From assembly GCF_034313845.1 (NCBI RefSeq), contig NZ_JAVIWN010000001.1: a DNA stretch of 64,000 nt. One strand, given 5' to 3'. Below, in pieces: positions 26,027 to 36,700 of this stretch; positions within the stretch are counted from its first letter, which is position 1; each line of letters begins with the position of its first letter. Below the pieces are notes generated by a model. That model was not told the DNA's origin. It did no database searches and worked only from the letters and a program-made list of their open reading frames with translations. Source of the stretch: Actimicrobium sp034313845. GTDB taxonomy: Bacteria; Pseudomonadota; Gammaproteobacteria; Burkholderiales; Burkholderiaceae_D. Position numbers and translations under genes: made by a program.

Positions 26027-27427
26027 TCAGCGGTAGCTTTGCTGAGAGTGAGCGTCCGCAGTGGTACCGCTCTTGTTCGATTTGGTTGCGTCGCCAGGCT
26101 TTGCACGATGAATCGGTTGGCGTTCGGCTCCACGCCTCGAAGTGGGCGACATCTTTTCCTTGTTGTCCATCTCGACAGGATTCGAAGGATGTGGTGCCGG
26201 TTGATTTTTCGCCGCTGGAGGCCTTGGTCGATCGGGTGCAGGCTGTGCGTCGAAAAGTTGTGGCGGCGTGGCTGGCTTGCCTGATCTGGACACTGGGAGA
26301 GGATTTGGCGAAGACTGAGGCTGGACCATCGAGACAGGTCTCGTATTACCGTGTTCGTGTAAGGCTTCATTATCCGGTGTCATCGGATGGGGAAGGGCAG
26401 CAACTGGAGGGGCTGCTTTATTGAGCACGACAGGTGGAACGGATGCTGCTGGATGCTCTTGAGTTGTTGGGTGTTGATGGACCTGTGTCATTTCTGCATG
26501 AACCATTTGTGGTGGTGGCAACGCAGCCTGGGGCCGTCCTGCAACATACGACGGAATTGCCTGTGCAGAGATTGGCTCGGGAGCCGCAGCCCTGACCACC
26601 GGCGGCAGCGATGCGGCCAGATGTGCCTGTGCAGGGACGGAAGAGTTCACCGCTTGTCCGCTTGCTGTGGCACTTGCCGGCGCGACGATGGTGACGTTGG
26701 TGACGTTGGTCACGTTTCTAATGTTCGTCACATTCTTCGTGACATTGTTATTGGTGATGGCATTGTTGGTGACCGAATTATTGTTGTAAGTGTTGTTGCT
26801 ATTGTTGTTGACGTGAATTCGCATCCCTTCATTCACCACTGGCGGGGCGCTGACGACGACCGCAGGTGCGGTGCCGATCGGTGCCGGAATAATCAAACCC
26901 AAACGCGACCCCGGTGGTGCCGGCACAAACACGCCTTCTGGCCCGACAGGTCGAATACCGACCGCCACACCCACGGTTACTTGAGCAACAGCGATGTTGA
27001 TATTGGGTGCCGGTGGGACGAATGACACGCCTGGTGCGGCCCAAAATCCATTCACGAACACCACCGAGCCGCCACGGTTTTCATAATAGGGATTTACCCA
27101 TCCGTAACCCGGTTGTGGCGGCGCGGCCCAGCGACCGTGTGCCCACACCCAGTTGCCCTGCCAGACCCAGTAGCCTCCCGTCCAGATCGCATCTGGATAG
27201 GGCCGATAGGGCACTGTTTCCACCAGCATTGGTGGTGGTGCCCATTGCACGCGAATCGGGGGCGGCTGATAAATCGGCGGTTCGACATAGACGCTCACGA
27301 CCGGTTGTGGTGCCGGTGCCAGATAGACTGCCTCTGTGGTTGGACGTACATAGACTTGGGGTGGATAAACTGGCGTCGCTGCGCAGCCAGTCAGCAACAT
27401 AGCGATGACGAATGAAGGTTTTTTCAC
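26027..27427 (-). CDS. YXWGXW-repeat lipoprotein with Asn-rich segment
   Basis: A 466-residue predicted lipoprotein. From GTG 27427 (preceded by AAAGGA) the N-terminus is a short signal with lipobox 'LLTGC', so Cys acylation and outer-membrane placement are likely. A Pro-rich region leads to a YXWGXW-type aromatic block ('IWTGGYWVWQGNWVWAHGRW'), then an Asn/Thr/Val-rich low-complexity block near residues 205-250 ('NNNSNNTYNNNSVTNN', 'NVTNIRNVTNVTNVTIV') and a long Pro/Ala/Gln-rich C-terminus. The function of this family is unknown. The open frame extends 24 codons further upstream but lacks a signal there. It is transcribed alone. Confidence 0.75.
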   Translation of the reverse strand: MKKPSFVIAMLLTGCAATPVYPPQVYVRPTTEAVYLAPAPQPVVSVYVEPPIYQPPPIRVQWAPPPMLVETVPYRPYPDAIWTGGYWVWQGNWVWAHGRWAAPPQPGYGWVNPYYENRGGSVVFVNGFWAAPGVSFVPPAPNINIAVAQVTVGVAVGIRPVGPEGVFVPAPPGSRLGLIIPAPIGTAPAVVVSAPPVVNEGMRIHVNNNSNNTYNNNSVTNNAITNNNVTKNVTNIRNVTNVTNVTIVAPASATASGQAVNSSVPAQAHLAASLPPVVRAAAPEPISAQAIPSYVAGRPQAALPPPQMVHAEMTQVHQHPTTQEHPAASVPPVVLNKAAPPVAALPHPMTPDNEALHEHGNTRPVSMVQPQSSPNPLPVSRSGKPATPPQLFDAQPAPDRPRPPAAKNQPAPHPSNPVEMDNKEKMSPTSRRGAERQPIHRAKPGDATKSNKSGTTADAHSQQSYR

Positions 27428-27535
27428 GGATTGTCCTTTGTGGAAATGTGAACGCTGTGTTCGTTGGATTCGTTTTGTCCAACGTTTGGCAGGACGCACT
27501 TACATACCAACCACCTGTCAATATTGTAAGTAATA

Positions 27536-27844
27536 GTGACAACCTATCTGTGGTCGCGGCAGGAAAACTTCGACATCGAGCTCAAGCTGGAAGTCGTGCG
27601 CATGATCAAAGATCAAGGATTGAGCATTTCCAATGTCAGTAAAACCATGGATGTCGGACCGACCGCGATTCGCCGCTGGGTCGTGCAACACGATTCGCAA
27701 CTGCTTGGCAAGCCGGGCATCGGCAAGCCGCTGACGTCGGACCAGCAGCGCATTCGTTCACTGGAACGCGAGAACCGGGAATTACGACTCGACGTGTCTA
27801 TCCTTAAAAAAGCGTCGGCCTTCTTTGCCCGGGAACTGAAATGA
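27536..27844 (+). CDS. IS3-family transposase OrfA
   Basis: A 102-residue helix-turn-helix protein: 'FDIELKLEVVRMIKDQGLSISNVSKTMDVGPTAIRRWV' region is the HTH_Tnp_1 domain, followed by the leucine-zipper helix 'LERENRELRLDVSILKKASAFFARE' region that ends OrfA proteins. The start shown is a GTG directly after the leader; the original start may have been lost with the left end. The frame seems intact but has no functional OrfB partner here. Confidence 0.8.
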   Translation: MTTYLWSRQENFDIELKLEVVRMIKDQGLSISNVSKTMDVGPTAIRRWVVQHDSQLLGKPGIGKPLTSDQQRIRSLERENRELRLDVSILKKASAFFARELK

Positions 27845-28174
27845 GCCACCAGCTCGGGACACAGTTACACAGGGAAGTCGTATCGACTGCGGCCATTGCC
27901 AGTCGCAATCTGCCGCCGGGATTGATCGTACATACGGACCGTGGAAGTCGATACGCCAGCATCGAATATCAGGCCTTGCTGAAACGGGTCGGCCTGGTGT
28001 GCAGCAGTTGCCGAGCGCTTCTTCCTGAATCTGAGTCTGAAAATGGAATGCGTCTGGCGCACGCGATATGCCAACCAGGAAGAGGCCCGCAAGGACCTTA
28101 CTGCCTGCATCGTCGACTTTTACAATTGCACGTGTTTGCACTCCCTATTGGGCAGCCTGCCGCCTTCGAACTAA
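27841..28174 (+). pseudogene. truncated, frameshifted IS3 OrfB (DDE transposase)
   Basis: The first frame gives 'GLIVHTDRGSRYASIEYQALL', the second-Asp region of the DDE integrase core. Around 28010 the match switches frame to 'AERFFLNLSLKME' and continues 'RYANQEEARKDL' to 'FYNCTCLHSLLGSLPPSN' and a stop at 28174, the usual OrfB C-terminus. The first half of OrfB with the first catalytic Asp is absent, apparently by deletion joined to orfA. Confidence 0.78.
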
Positions 28175-28225
28175 GAATGGCAGAAAAACTTCCATTGAGG
28201 TGTCCGAAATAACTTGACCACTACA

Positions 28226-28826
28226 CCAGCGGGTTGCACACCAGATAGTCGTTGTTGTTTAGAACTTCATCAGCGCAATCCGTCGCAGGCAAGGTGAATG
28301 CCGCGAAAAATAGATGAGCGATGAGCTTAAGTTCGATCGATTCCATCTACCGGAATGCCAGGACGGGTAATTGATTGAGAGTCGAGACCGAAAAAACATA
28401 AGCGGAACGGAAAAAAGCTTACGTTTTACTGCCATCAATAACTGCATACAAATACAGCCACTAACGATCTCAAAAACACTCATTTCCAAGCAGGAAAATT
28501 CTGCCTGTGACTCATGCCATGCGCCTCAGGGCGCGATGATCACCACGTGCCGGCAACGCACATTTCGAAATGGCACCAAATGGGTAGCCGCCAAATGTCG
28601 TCCTGATATCGAAATGGCATCATCAGATGATGTTGTTAATTTGAAACCTGTGACACATTTTGCGCGCAGTAACTATCGCTATTACTAAATTACTTGGCAC
28701 TAGTTGTTTGCGCCAGCTAGTTGCTGGCGCAACTGAGTGGATGTTCTCAGCCTGACAGGCTTAACAAAAACTAGAAATCCTGGCACTCATGGAGCGGGTA
28801 ACGACAATGAAAATGCCTTCTGCCGC
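28226..28826. other. AT-rich region upstream of the BREX operon
   Basis: No gene is visible in about 600 bp between the IS remnant and brxA. It is more AT-rich than its surroundings and should contain the BREX promoter. No BrxR-type regulator gene is present. The only marked structure is the dyad at 28708-28732. Confidence 0.5.
28708..28732. promoter_or_regulatory. perfect 10-bp dyad upstream of brxA
   Basis: TTGCGCCAGC (28708-28717) and GCTGGCGCAA (28723-28732) flank a 5-nt loop (TAGTT), 94 bp before the brxA start. There is no T tract, so an operator or a leader-RNA hairpin is more likely than a terminator. Confidence 0.5.
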
Positions 28827-29420
28827 ATGACTCGGTACAACGCAGAAATCTCCGCCGGCTCACTATTCCCGCTGGAAAGTCGACGCATCGCCACATTGCT
28901 CCTTTCAAGCCCTGACCAGGCCACCTGGCATCACGCCATCGAGACCGAAAACATCCTGCAAAAGAAAACGCCTGCAACGGCACGCCGGCAAGCGACCTTG
29001 CTACGCCGTCGCTTGGCAACCCTGGACGCGCAAGCCTGGAACATGCTCGCCGACCGCGACAGCGAAGTAGTCATCCAATTGCTGATGGCCGCCGCCGTCA
29101 AGCATAGCCACCTGTTAGGCGATTTCATGCTCCGCGTCTACGCAGATCGCCAGCGCCGTTTGGAGCCCGCCCTGGCTCCATCCGATTGGGAAGATTTCCT
29201 CGTCGAATGCGCCCACTTTGATCCCGCCGTAGCGGAGTGGTCCGACACCACCAGGGCCAAGCTCTTCCAGGTCATCGTCCGCATTCTTGCCGAAGCCAAA
29301 TATCTCGAAAGCACGCGCTCGATGAAGCTGACCCCGCGCTCGTTGCATCCCGAAGTGCGGCGCTACCTGCGCGCGCATGACGAATCCTATGCCCTTGACT
29401 GTCTGGAGCGCGTGAAATGA
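28827..29420 (+). CDS. brxA: BREX protein BrxA (DUF1819)
   Basis: A 197-residue protein with the DUF1819 start 'YNAEISAGSLFPLESRRIATLLL'. BrxA is a small DNA-binding protein (NusB-like fold by published work) and the first gene of type I BREX loci. The start ATG 28827 is chosen because family members begin a few residues before 'YNA-I-AG'; the open frame extends 30 codons upstream without family likeness. The stop overlaps brxB by four bases. Confidence 0.9.
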   Translation: MTRYNAEISAGSLFPLESRRIATLLLSSPDQATWHHAIETENILQKKTPATARRQATLLRRRLATLDAQAWNMLADRDSEVVIQLLMAAAVKHSHLLGDFMLRVYADRQRRLEPALAPSDWEDFLVECAHFDPAVAEWSDTTRAKLFQVIVRILAEAKYLESTRSMKLTPRSLHPEVRRYLRAHDESYALDCLERVK

Positions 29421-30004
29421 CCCTCAGCTTTGACGAACGCCTCAACCAAATCCTGCCTAGGGTGACCTCGCGTGACTTCCTGGACAGCAAAGGCTTGGGC
29501 AACGAAATCGGATTCTGGATTTTTGACTATCCGCCGGACCGCGAGCTGGACATGCGCAGCTTTCTTAATGGAACCGTTTTGCCCGCGCTGGCAAAGCAGA
29601 TGCCAGCCTTACGTGCCGACACCATCGACTTGCTCCAGTTAGTGACAGGAATTCTGGAAGGACGAAATCTGCTTGATAAAGCCATGGCGATGCAGCTCAC
29701 TAAAGGCGACGACAGCACACTGGCCGCGTTACGTTCCGTCCTCAAGGAAGACAAGATTGCGCAAAAAATCGCATCCCAGCATGACATCGCCAATCTCGAC
29801 TTGTTGATTTTGACCGGTGTCGGTTCCGTCTATCCGATGCTGCGCACGCATACCTTGCTGTCCGCACTGCATCCCATCATGGGCAACACGCCGCTGCTGA
29901 TGTTCTTCCCCGGCCGCTATGACGGCCATTCGCTTCGCCTGTTCAACACGCTGGCCGAAGACCACTACTACCGTGCTTTCCGCCTGGTGCCAGAAACGAC
30001 CTAG
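29417..30004 (+). CDS. brxB: BREX protein BrxB (DUF1788)
   Basis: A 195-residue DUF1788 protein beginning 'FDERLNQILPRVTSRDFLDSKGLGNEIGFWIFDYPP' and containing 'LLILTGVGSVYPMLRTHTLLSALHPIMG' and 'LMFFPGRYDGHSLRLFN', the conserved core of BrxB. Its biochemical role is not settled; it is part of the essential type I BREX set. It overlaps brxA (ATGA) and lies 62 bp before brxC. Confidence 0.92.
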   Translation: MTLSFDERLNQILPRVTSRDFLDSKGLGNEIGFWIFDYPPDRELDMRSFLNGTVLPALAKQMPALRADTIDLLQLVTGILEGRNLLDKAMAMQLTKGDDSTLAALRSVLKEDKIAQKIASQHDIANLDLLILTGVGSVYPMLRTHTLLSALHPIMGNTPLLMFFPGRYDGHSLRLFNTLAEDHYYRAFRLVPETT

Positions 30005-30066
30005 TAACAAGCAACCAGCAACCAGCACAGACATCCGCAATTTGCCAATCGGGACGAGATAACAAT

Positions 30067-33000
30067 ATGAACATCAGCGAACTTTTCCTCAAGCCCATCA
30101 ACCGTCCCATCAACGGCGTCATCAAAGCCGACCAAATGGACGCCGCCAGTGTCTGGCAAGAGCTGGAAGAGTACGTTGTCACCAAGCAGATCAGCGAATA
30201 CCTGCGCAAGTTCTTCGACGCTTACCTGGCAGCCATAGATAGTCCGAACGACGCCGTCGTGACCGACCGCATGGGTGTTTGGGTGTCCGGCTTTTTCGGC
30301 TCAGGCAAATCGCACTTCATCAAGATTCTGTCCTACCTGCTGGAAAACATCGAAGCGCATAACCCGCAGAACGGTGAGAAGCGCCACGCCGCGCAATTCT
30401 TCGACCATCAAAAAATCAAAGACGCCATGTTGCTGGCGGATATACAGCGCGCAGTGCAGGGCACCGCCGATGTCATCCTGTTCAATATCGATGCCAAAGC
30501 CGACAGCAAGACCGACCGCGATGCCATCCTGCAGGTGTTCTTGCGTGTCTTTAATGAAAAGCTGGGCTACTCCGGTGACGCACCCCACATCGCCGACATG
30601 GAGCGTCACTTGGTCGCCAAGGGCGCATTCGATGCCTTCAAGTTAGCCTTCGCCGCATCCAATGGCAGCACCTGGGAAAAGGAGCGAGACGCCGTTGACT
30701 TCCTGCGCGATGACGTCGTCGCAGCATTGGCACCCGCCCTCAAGATGACCCCCGAGTCAGCCGGCCTCTGGTTTGACAAAGCGCGTGACGATTACCGCAT
30801 CAATATCGAAAGCTTTGCCAAGGTGGTCAAAGACTACCTGGCAACGCGTCCGGCAAATCACAAAGTCATCTTTCTGGTCGACGAGGTCGGCCAGTTCATT
30901 GGCGCGAACTCGCAGCTCATGCTCAGCCTGCAGACCATCACCGAGCAGCTGGGTACCCAATGCAAGGGACGCGCCTGGGTCATCGTCACCAGTCAAGCCG
31001 ATATCGACGCCGCCATTGGCGACGCCAATCTGGCAAAGAGCCAGGACTTTTCCAAAATTCAAGGGCGTTTTCACACGCGGCTTTCGCTGGCCAGCAGCAA
31101 TACCGACGAAGTCATCAGTGAACGCCTGCTGACCAAAACAGAACCCGCCCACGTTTTGCTGCGCGATGCCTTTGCCAGCAAAAGCGACGTGATCAATAAC
31201 CAGCTAAGTTTTGTGGGCAATTCCGTCAGCCTGCGTGGCTACAAGGATGCGGCCGAGTTTGTCGCCACCTATCCGTTTGCGCCATACCAGTTCACGCTAC
31301 TGCAAAAGATTTTCGAATCCATCCGCAAGGTGGGCGCCACCGGCAAACACCTTTCGCAGGGTGAACGCTCCTTGCTGGATGCATTTCAAGCCGCTGCAGT
31401 CAGCAATGCCAGCAAGGGCATGGATGTGCTGGTGCCCCTATACGACTTTTATTCCTCTATCGAGAGTTTCATCGACGGCGCGGCAAAGCGCTCCATTGAC
31501 CAGGCCCCAGAGAATCCGGGCTTGCAGGCCTATGACAGCCAGCTGCTCAAAGCGATGTTCCTGATCCGCTACATCCCGGACATCGTCAAGCCCACTATCG
31601 ATAATCTGGCAACCCTGTGCATCGACCAGATTGACGCCGACAAGCTCGCCTTGAAGCGCAAGATTCAGGAAAGCCTGGCGCGACTGGAGCAGCAGCGCCT
31701 GGTCAGCCGCAACGGCGACCTCTGGTTCTTCCTGACCAACGAAGAGCGCGATGTCGCCCGAGAAATTGGTCACGTCGATGTCTCGGCCTCCGAAAAATCC
31801 CGCGTCCTGGCAGAGCTGATTTATGACGACATCCTGAGTGCCCAAACCAAGGTGCGCCACCGTGACACCAAGGCCGACTACGAATTCAACCGCCTGCTGG
31901 ATGGAGCGCCGTGGCGTCAAGCGAACAACGCCCTCAACTTTGAATTGCTTACTCCTTTGGGCGATGAATACGAGCGCCTGCAACCGGCCCGCTGCATTTT
32001 GCGCAGCAGCGAGGGTAACGGACGCGCCATCATCCGCCTGGACGAAGGCGAGCGGCTGGACATCGAACTGGCGCTCTACCTGCAAATAGAAAAATACATC
32101 GTCAGCCCCAAGGCAGACCAGGCCACGCCATCGCTCAAACGCATCCTCGCCGACCGCAAAGACGAAAACCGTGAACGCCGTACCCGCCTGATGCACCAGC
32201 TCTCGGAGCTCATCAGCGCGGGCGATTTCTACGCATTAGGTCAGCCCGTTCAAATCAAATCAGCCAGCCCGGAAAAGGTACTCGATGAGCTGCTGAACTA
32301 CCTCATCACCAACACCTACAGCAAGCTGCCGTACCTGAAAATTCGCCAGCCCGACCCCATTGCCGAAATCAAGGCAGTGCTAGCCTCGGACGACCTCGGC
32401 CAGCATGCCTTGGGATTGAATGGCGAAGCAGGCAATGCGCTCGCCATCAAAGAAATGCGGGATTATCTGCAGCTCGCAGCAAGCCAAAAAAAGGTGATGC
32501 TCTCCGACGTGGTGGAACGCTTTGCCGGAATTCCCTGGGGCTGGAAGCCCGAGTGGGAAACGGTATTGCTGATCGCCCGCCTGTTCATGGCAGGCGAAAT
32601 CAAACTCATGTTCGAAGGCTCGGACCTCGACCCGAATTCCGCCGCAGACCCGCTCACGAAATCTGCCCGCTTCAAGCAGGTATCCATCCTCAAGCGCAAG
32701 ACCGCCGATGCCACCGCCATCAAGCGTGCCCGTGACTTGTACAAAGACCTGTTCCAAAAGATGGGCCGTGAAGAAGAAGACGGCCTGGTCGCCGACTTCC
32801 GTGCGCGGATGACGGAGTGGCAAGCCGATCTCAAAAGCTACGTCCTCACCGCCGCCACACCACATCACCCCGGCAAGTCTGACATCGACTCAGCGCTCAC
32901 CCGCATTGCCCAGAAACTGAGTACGCGCGACAGCTTTGCATTCATCGAAGCGCTGTTAACGACCAAGGACGAGTGGCTCGACGTCGCCGACGACATTCAC

Positions 33001-33684
33001 GATCTGGTCAACTTCTACAAGACCCAGATTACCGCCTGGCGCAAATTACTGGACGGGCTGAGCGCCTTCGCAGACAACCGGGAAGCCCTGAACAAAGTGC
33101 CGCAAGCGGCCGCCGCCTTGGTTGAGCTGGCAAAAATCCGTGACAACCCCAAGCCCTACAGCCAGGTCAACCGCATCGAGCCGTTGATCGCTTCCGTCAC
33201 CACCATCAACGAGCAACTGGCACAAGAAAAACGCGAACGAGCACTGATATCCATCGATAACAAGTTGGCAGAAGTCCAGGTCAAGCTGGGCACAGTTGCC
33301 GCCACCGCCGACCTGAGCAATCAGGCCATGCGCGCGCTACAAGACCTGAAAATCCGCATCGCCAGCCAAACCAGTATTGCGCAGATTATGTTGTTACAAG
33401 CGGCCGGTGCAGATGCGATGGATGACTCCATCGATCTCATTGAAGCACTGGTAAGCAAGATCCCGCAGCCCGTTGTAGTGCCGACCGACGGCACAAAGCC
33501 ACTGCCAACCATTCAGCCCAACGCCCCCACGCCTGCGCCTAAGACCACCCAGGTCATCCGCGCCGCGGACCTTTCCAGCAAGACCTATCTTGAAACAGAA
33601 GCTGACGTGGACGCTTTCTTATCCAAATTGAAGCAGGCGCTGTTAGCCGCCGTTCGCGCTGGACAGATCGCCCGGATTCAATAA
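30067..33684 (+). CDS. brxC: BREX protein BrxC, large P-loop ATPase
   Basis: A 1205-residue ATPase of the BrxC/PglY group. Walker A 'GFFGSGKSHF' is at about residues 74-83 and a Walker B-like 'VIFLVDEVGQFIG' at about residue 268. The long remainder is helical, with a proline-rich linker near the end before the final ~40-residue helix. It is the usual length for type I BrxC. It is required for BREX defence and for host DNA methylation by PglX in studied systems. It reads as one intact frame. Confidence 0.92.
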   Translation: MNISELFLKPINRPINGVIKADQMDAASVWQELEEYVVTKQISEYLRKFFDAYLAAIDSPNDAVVTDRMGVWVSGFFGSGKSHFIKILSYLLENIEAHNPQNGEKRHAAQFFDHQKIKDAMLLADIQRAVQGTADVILFNIDAKADSKTDRDAILQVFLRVFNEKLGYSGDAPHIADMERHLVAKGAFDAFKLAFAASNGSTWEKERDAVDFLRDDVVAALAPALKMTPESAGLWFDKARDDYRINIESFAKVVKDYLATRPANHKVIFLVDEVGQFIGANSQLMLSLQTITEQLGTQCKGRAWVIVTSQADIDAAIGDANLAKSQDFSKIQGRFHTRLSLASSNTDEVISERLLTKTEPAHVLLRDAFASKSDVINNQLSFVGNSVSLRGYKDAAEFVATYPFAPYQFTLLQKIFESIRKVGATGKHLSQGERSLLDAFQAAAVSNASKGMDVLVPLYDFYSSIESFIDGAAKRSIDQAPENPGLQAYDSQLLKAMFLIRYIPDIVKPTIDNLATLCIDQIDADKLALKRKIQESLARLEQQRLVSRNGDLWFFLTNEERDVAREIGHVDVSASEKSRVLAELIYDDILSAQTKVRHRDTKADYEFNRLLDGAPWRQANNALNFELLTPLGDEYERLQPARCILRSSEGNGRAIIRLDEGERLDIELALYLQIEKYIVSPKADQATPSLKRILADRKDENRERRTRLMHQLSELISAGDFYALGQPVQIKSASPEKVLDELLNYLITNTYSKLPYLKIRQPDPIAEIKAVLASDDLGQHALGLNGEAGNALAIKEMRDYLQLAASQKKVMLSDVVERFAGIPWGWKPEWETVLLIARLFMAGEIKLMFEGSDLDPNSAADPLTKSARFKQVSILKRKTADATAIKRARDLYKDLFQKMGREEEDGLVADFRARMTEWQADLKSYVLTAATPHHPGKSDIDSALTRIAQKLSTRDSFAFIEALLTTKDEWLDVADDIHDLVNFYKTQITAWRKLLDGLSAFADNREALNKVPQAAAALVELAKIRDNPKPYSQVNRIEPLIASVTTINEQLAQEKRERALISIDNKLAEVQVKLGTVAATADLSNQAMRALQDLKIRIASQTSIAQIMLLQAAGADAMDDSIDLIEALVSKIPQPVVVPTDGTKPLPTIQPNAPTPAPKTTQVIRAADLSSKTYLETEADVDAFLSKLKQALLAAVRAGQIARIQ

Positions 33685-33730
33685 ACAGCAGTCGCCTTCA
33701 TTCGCATTGAATAAGAAAAAATAAATTTCC

Positions 33731-36700
33731 ATGAACAAAGCAAATCTCAAGTCCTACGCCCCGCAAGCCCGCAAAGACTTCATTGCCGCCGTCACCGCCC
33801 GCGCCAATCTGCTGGGCTTGTCGGACAAGGACGGCACGCTGCAAGTGGCCGCTGCCCAAACTCAAGGCGACGTCACCCTCATCGCCGGTCAGGCCTGGTC
33901 CGCCAAGGTCGATGCACAACGCAATCAACTCATTACCCGCATCCGGCGAGACGGCTTCGCCCACACCATGGAAGCGGTGGCCTACACCTGGTTCAATCGT
34001 TTTGCGGCACTGCGGTATATGGAACTGCACGACTACCTGGGCCATGGGCACCGCGCGCTGTCCAGCACTGCGGGTGGACTGCCAGACATCCTGGCCTATG
34101 CCGCTGAACTAGCCCAAGCTGGCAGTTTGCCGGGTTTAAGGACACCGCTAGTGCTGGAGATGAAGCTGGCTGGTAACCGTGATGGCGAGCTTTACCGCGC
34201 ATTATTAGTAGCGCAATGCAATGCACTCAGCAACGCCATGCCCTTTCTGTTCGAGCGCATTGACGACGACTCCGAGCTGCTGCTGCCCGACAACCTGCTG
34301 CGCAGCGACTCCGTCATCGCCAAGCTGGTCGAAGCCATCCCGGAAGAAGACTGGGAAGAGGTCGAAATCATCGGCTGGCTGTACCAGTTCTATATCAGCG
34401 AGAAGAAGGACCAGGTCATTGGCAAGGTCGTCAAAAGCGAAGACATCCCCGCCGCCACCCAGCTCTTCACGCCCAACTGGATCGTGCAATACCTGGTGCA
34501 AAACAGCGTGGGCCGTCTGTGGCTCATGGCCAATCCGCAAAGCACCTTGGCCCAGGAGTGGCCTTACTACATCACCCCCGCCGAGCAAACGCCCGAAGTG
34601 CAAGCCCAGCTTGATGCCCTCATCCAGACCCGCGTGCGGGAGGATGGCGACACCCTCAACCCCGAAGCCATCACCGTGCTGGACCCGGCCTGTGGTAGCG
34701 GCCACATTCTGGTGGTGGCCTATGACGTGCTTAAGGCCATCTACCTGGAGCGTGGATACCAGCCCAGAGCCATCCCGCGCCTGATACTGGAAAAGAATCT
34801 CTACGGTCTGGATATTGACGACCGCGCTGCCCAGATGGCCGGTTTTGCCCTGTTGATGAAAGCCCGTGCCGACGACCGCCGCCTGTTCACCGCTATGGAC
34901 GATGCTGGCAACTTGCAGCCGCCCAAGCTCAACGTGCTGAGCCTGCAGGAGAGTAAGGGCTTGAACGTGGACGAACTTGCCACCCACTTGGCTCCGTTCA
35001 AGGTGCAGCGCGCCACCATCACCGCGTTGGTGGAAACCTTTGAGCATGCCAAAACCTTTGGCTCGCTGATCCAGATTCCCTATGCGCTCAAGACGTATCT
35101 TCCGGTAATGCCGCAGGTGCTGGCCTTGGTGAAGCAGGGTGGGGATATGTATGCCACTGCGGCTGCGGATGATTTGCTGCCCCTGGTGCAGCAGGCGCGG
35201 GTACTGGCGATGCAGTTTGATGCGGTGGTGGCTAATCCGCCGTATATGGGCGGCAAAGGGATGAATATCGAAATTCGAGATTTTGCGCAAACAAATTTTC
35301 CTGATAGTAAATCTGACTTATTCTCAGTTTTTATTGAAAGATGTCAACTTTTTGGGAAAGCTTCATCAAATAATGGATTCGTCACTCCATATGTTTGGAT
35401 GTTTATTTCGTCATATGAAAATATAAGACGTCAGCTAGTTGAGAATTCTACTATTCAGACACTGATTCAACTTGAATATAACGCTTTTGAACCTGCTTGT
35501 GTTCCAGTTTGTGCGTTCGTAACTGGAAGGTCGCATGTGAATGAATACACGGGGAGTTATATAAAGCTTTCTGACTTCAAAGGTCATGAAAATCAAGCTC
35601 CGCGAACACTTGAAGCAATAAATAATAGAAATTGTGGTTGGTTTTATATATCTAAGCCAGACGATTTTAAAAAAATACCGGGATCCCCAATTGCTTACTG
35701 GGCAAGCAAAAAAATTGTAAATATTTTTGAGACAGAACCAACGCTAGAAAGTGTCTGCTACGCAGGATTTGGAATAAAAACAGGCAATAACGTTGAATTC
35801 ATGCGCGAGTGGAGTGAAGTAAGCATAGAAAACGTTGCATTACCATTTGGCAGTGATGTTGATAGGACCAAAAAATGGTATCCATGTGCATCTGGAGGGA
35901 GTTTTCGAAAATGGTATGGAAATCAAAATTTAATTGTTAACTATGGAAATAATGGGGCGGACATAGAGGCTTATGCTAAAACCAATGGTAATTCTTTCGG
36001 ATTTAATGCGCGAAAGTATTATTTCAAAAAGTCAATAACATGGCCTAAGCTGACTTCTTCGGCTAACTCTTTTCGAGAAACACCTTCTGGGCATATTTTT
36101 GATGGCGTCGGACTGTCAGCATTTTTTCGGACGAACGAACACCATTTGATAGCACTTGCTGCATTGAATACTAATCTGTATAGAAAAATAATTAGTTTGG
36201 TGGCTCCAACAATAAGTTTTACAAGCGGCGATTTTCTAAAGCTTCCATTTCCTTCTAAAGTTGTTTTGGATTCTGAACTGATTTCGGGTTTAACGAAAGT
36301 ATCGAAGGAAGATTGGGATAGTTACGAAGGCTCTTGGAATTTTCATTCATTGCCATTAATTAATAGTTCCAATAGTATTGAAAGCCTTGAGAAAAGTTGG
36401 CTGAATTGGTACACCTCAAAAAAAGCAACGATTAATAAGGCGATTGAACTTGAAGAAAGCATTAACCAACTCTTTATAAATACCTACGGGCTTCAGGATG
36501 AACTCTCTTCTGAAGTCCCTGAAGATCAAATTACTCTGGCCCGCGCCGACCGTGAAAAAGATTGCCAGCGCCTGATCTCCTACGCCATCGGTTGCATGAT
36601 GGGCCGTTACAGTCTCGACGAGCCCGGCCTGATCTATGCCCATGCGGACAACTTCGGCTACGACCCTGGCCGCTACGTCACCTTCCCCGCAGATGCCGAC

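Larger units (their letters stand above)
27536..28225 (+). mobile_element. decayed IS3-family insertion sequence
   Basis: An orfA and a broken orfB of IS3 type lie in the usual order, and 'GAAATAACTTGACCACTACA' at 28206-28225 resembles the end sequence often seen in this family. I cannot find a matching left terminal repeat before 27536, orfB lacks its first half and has a frameshift, so the element should be immobile. It marks the left flank of the BREX locus. Confidence 0.75.

Noticed and set aside
24447..28826. Second attachment site (copy of the tRNA-Asn 3' end) at the left of the island
   Set aside because: I looked for the tRNA 3' sequence in the gaps here and did not find one.
34205..35290. 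A 361-residue open frame antisense to pglX
   Set aside because: It ends where pglX composition changes, as expected for a GC-driven shadow frame, and covers the methyltransferase motif region.
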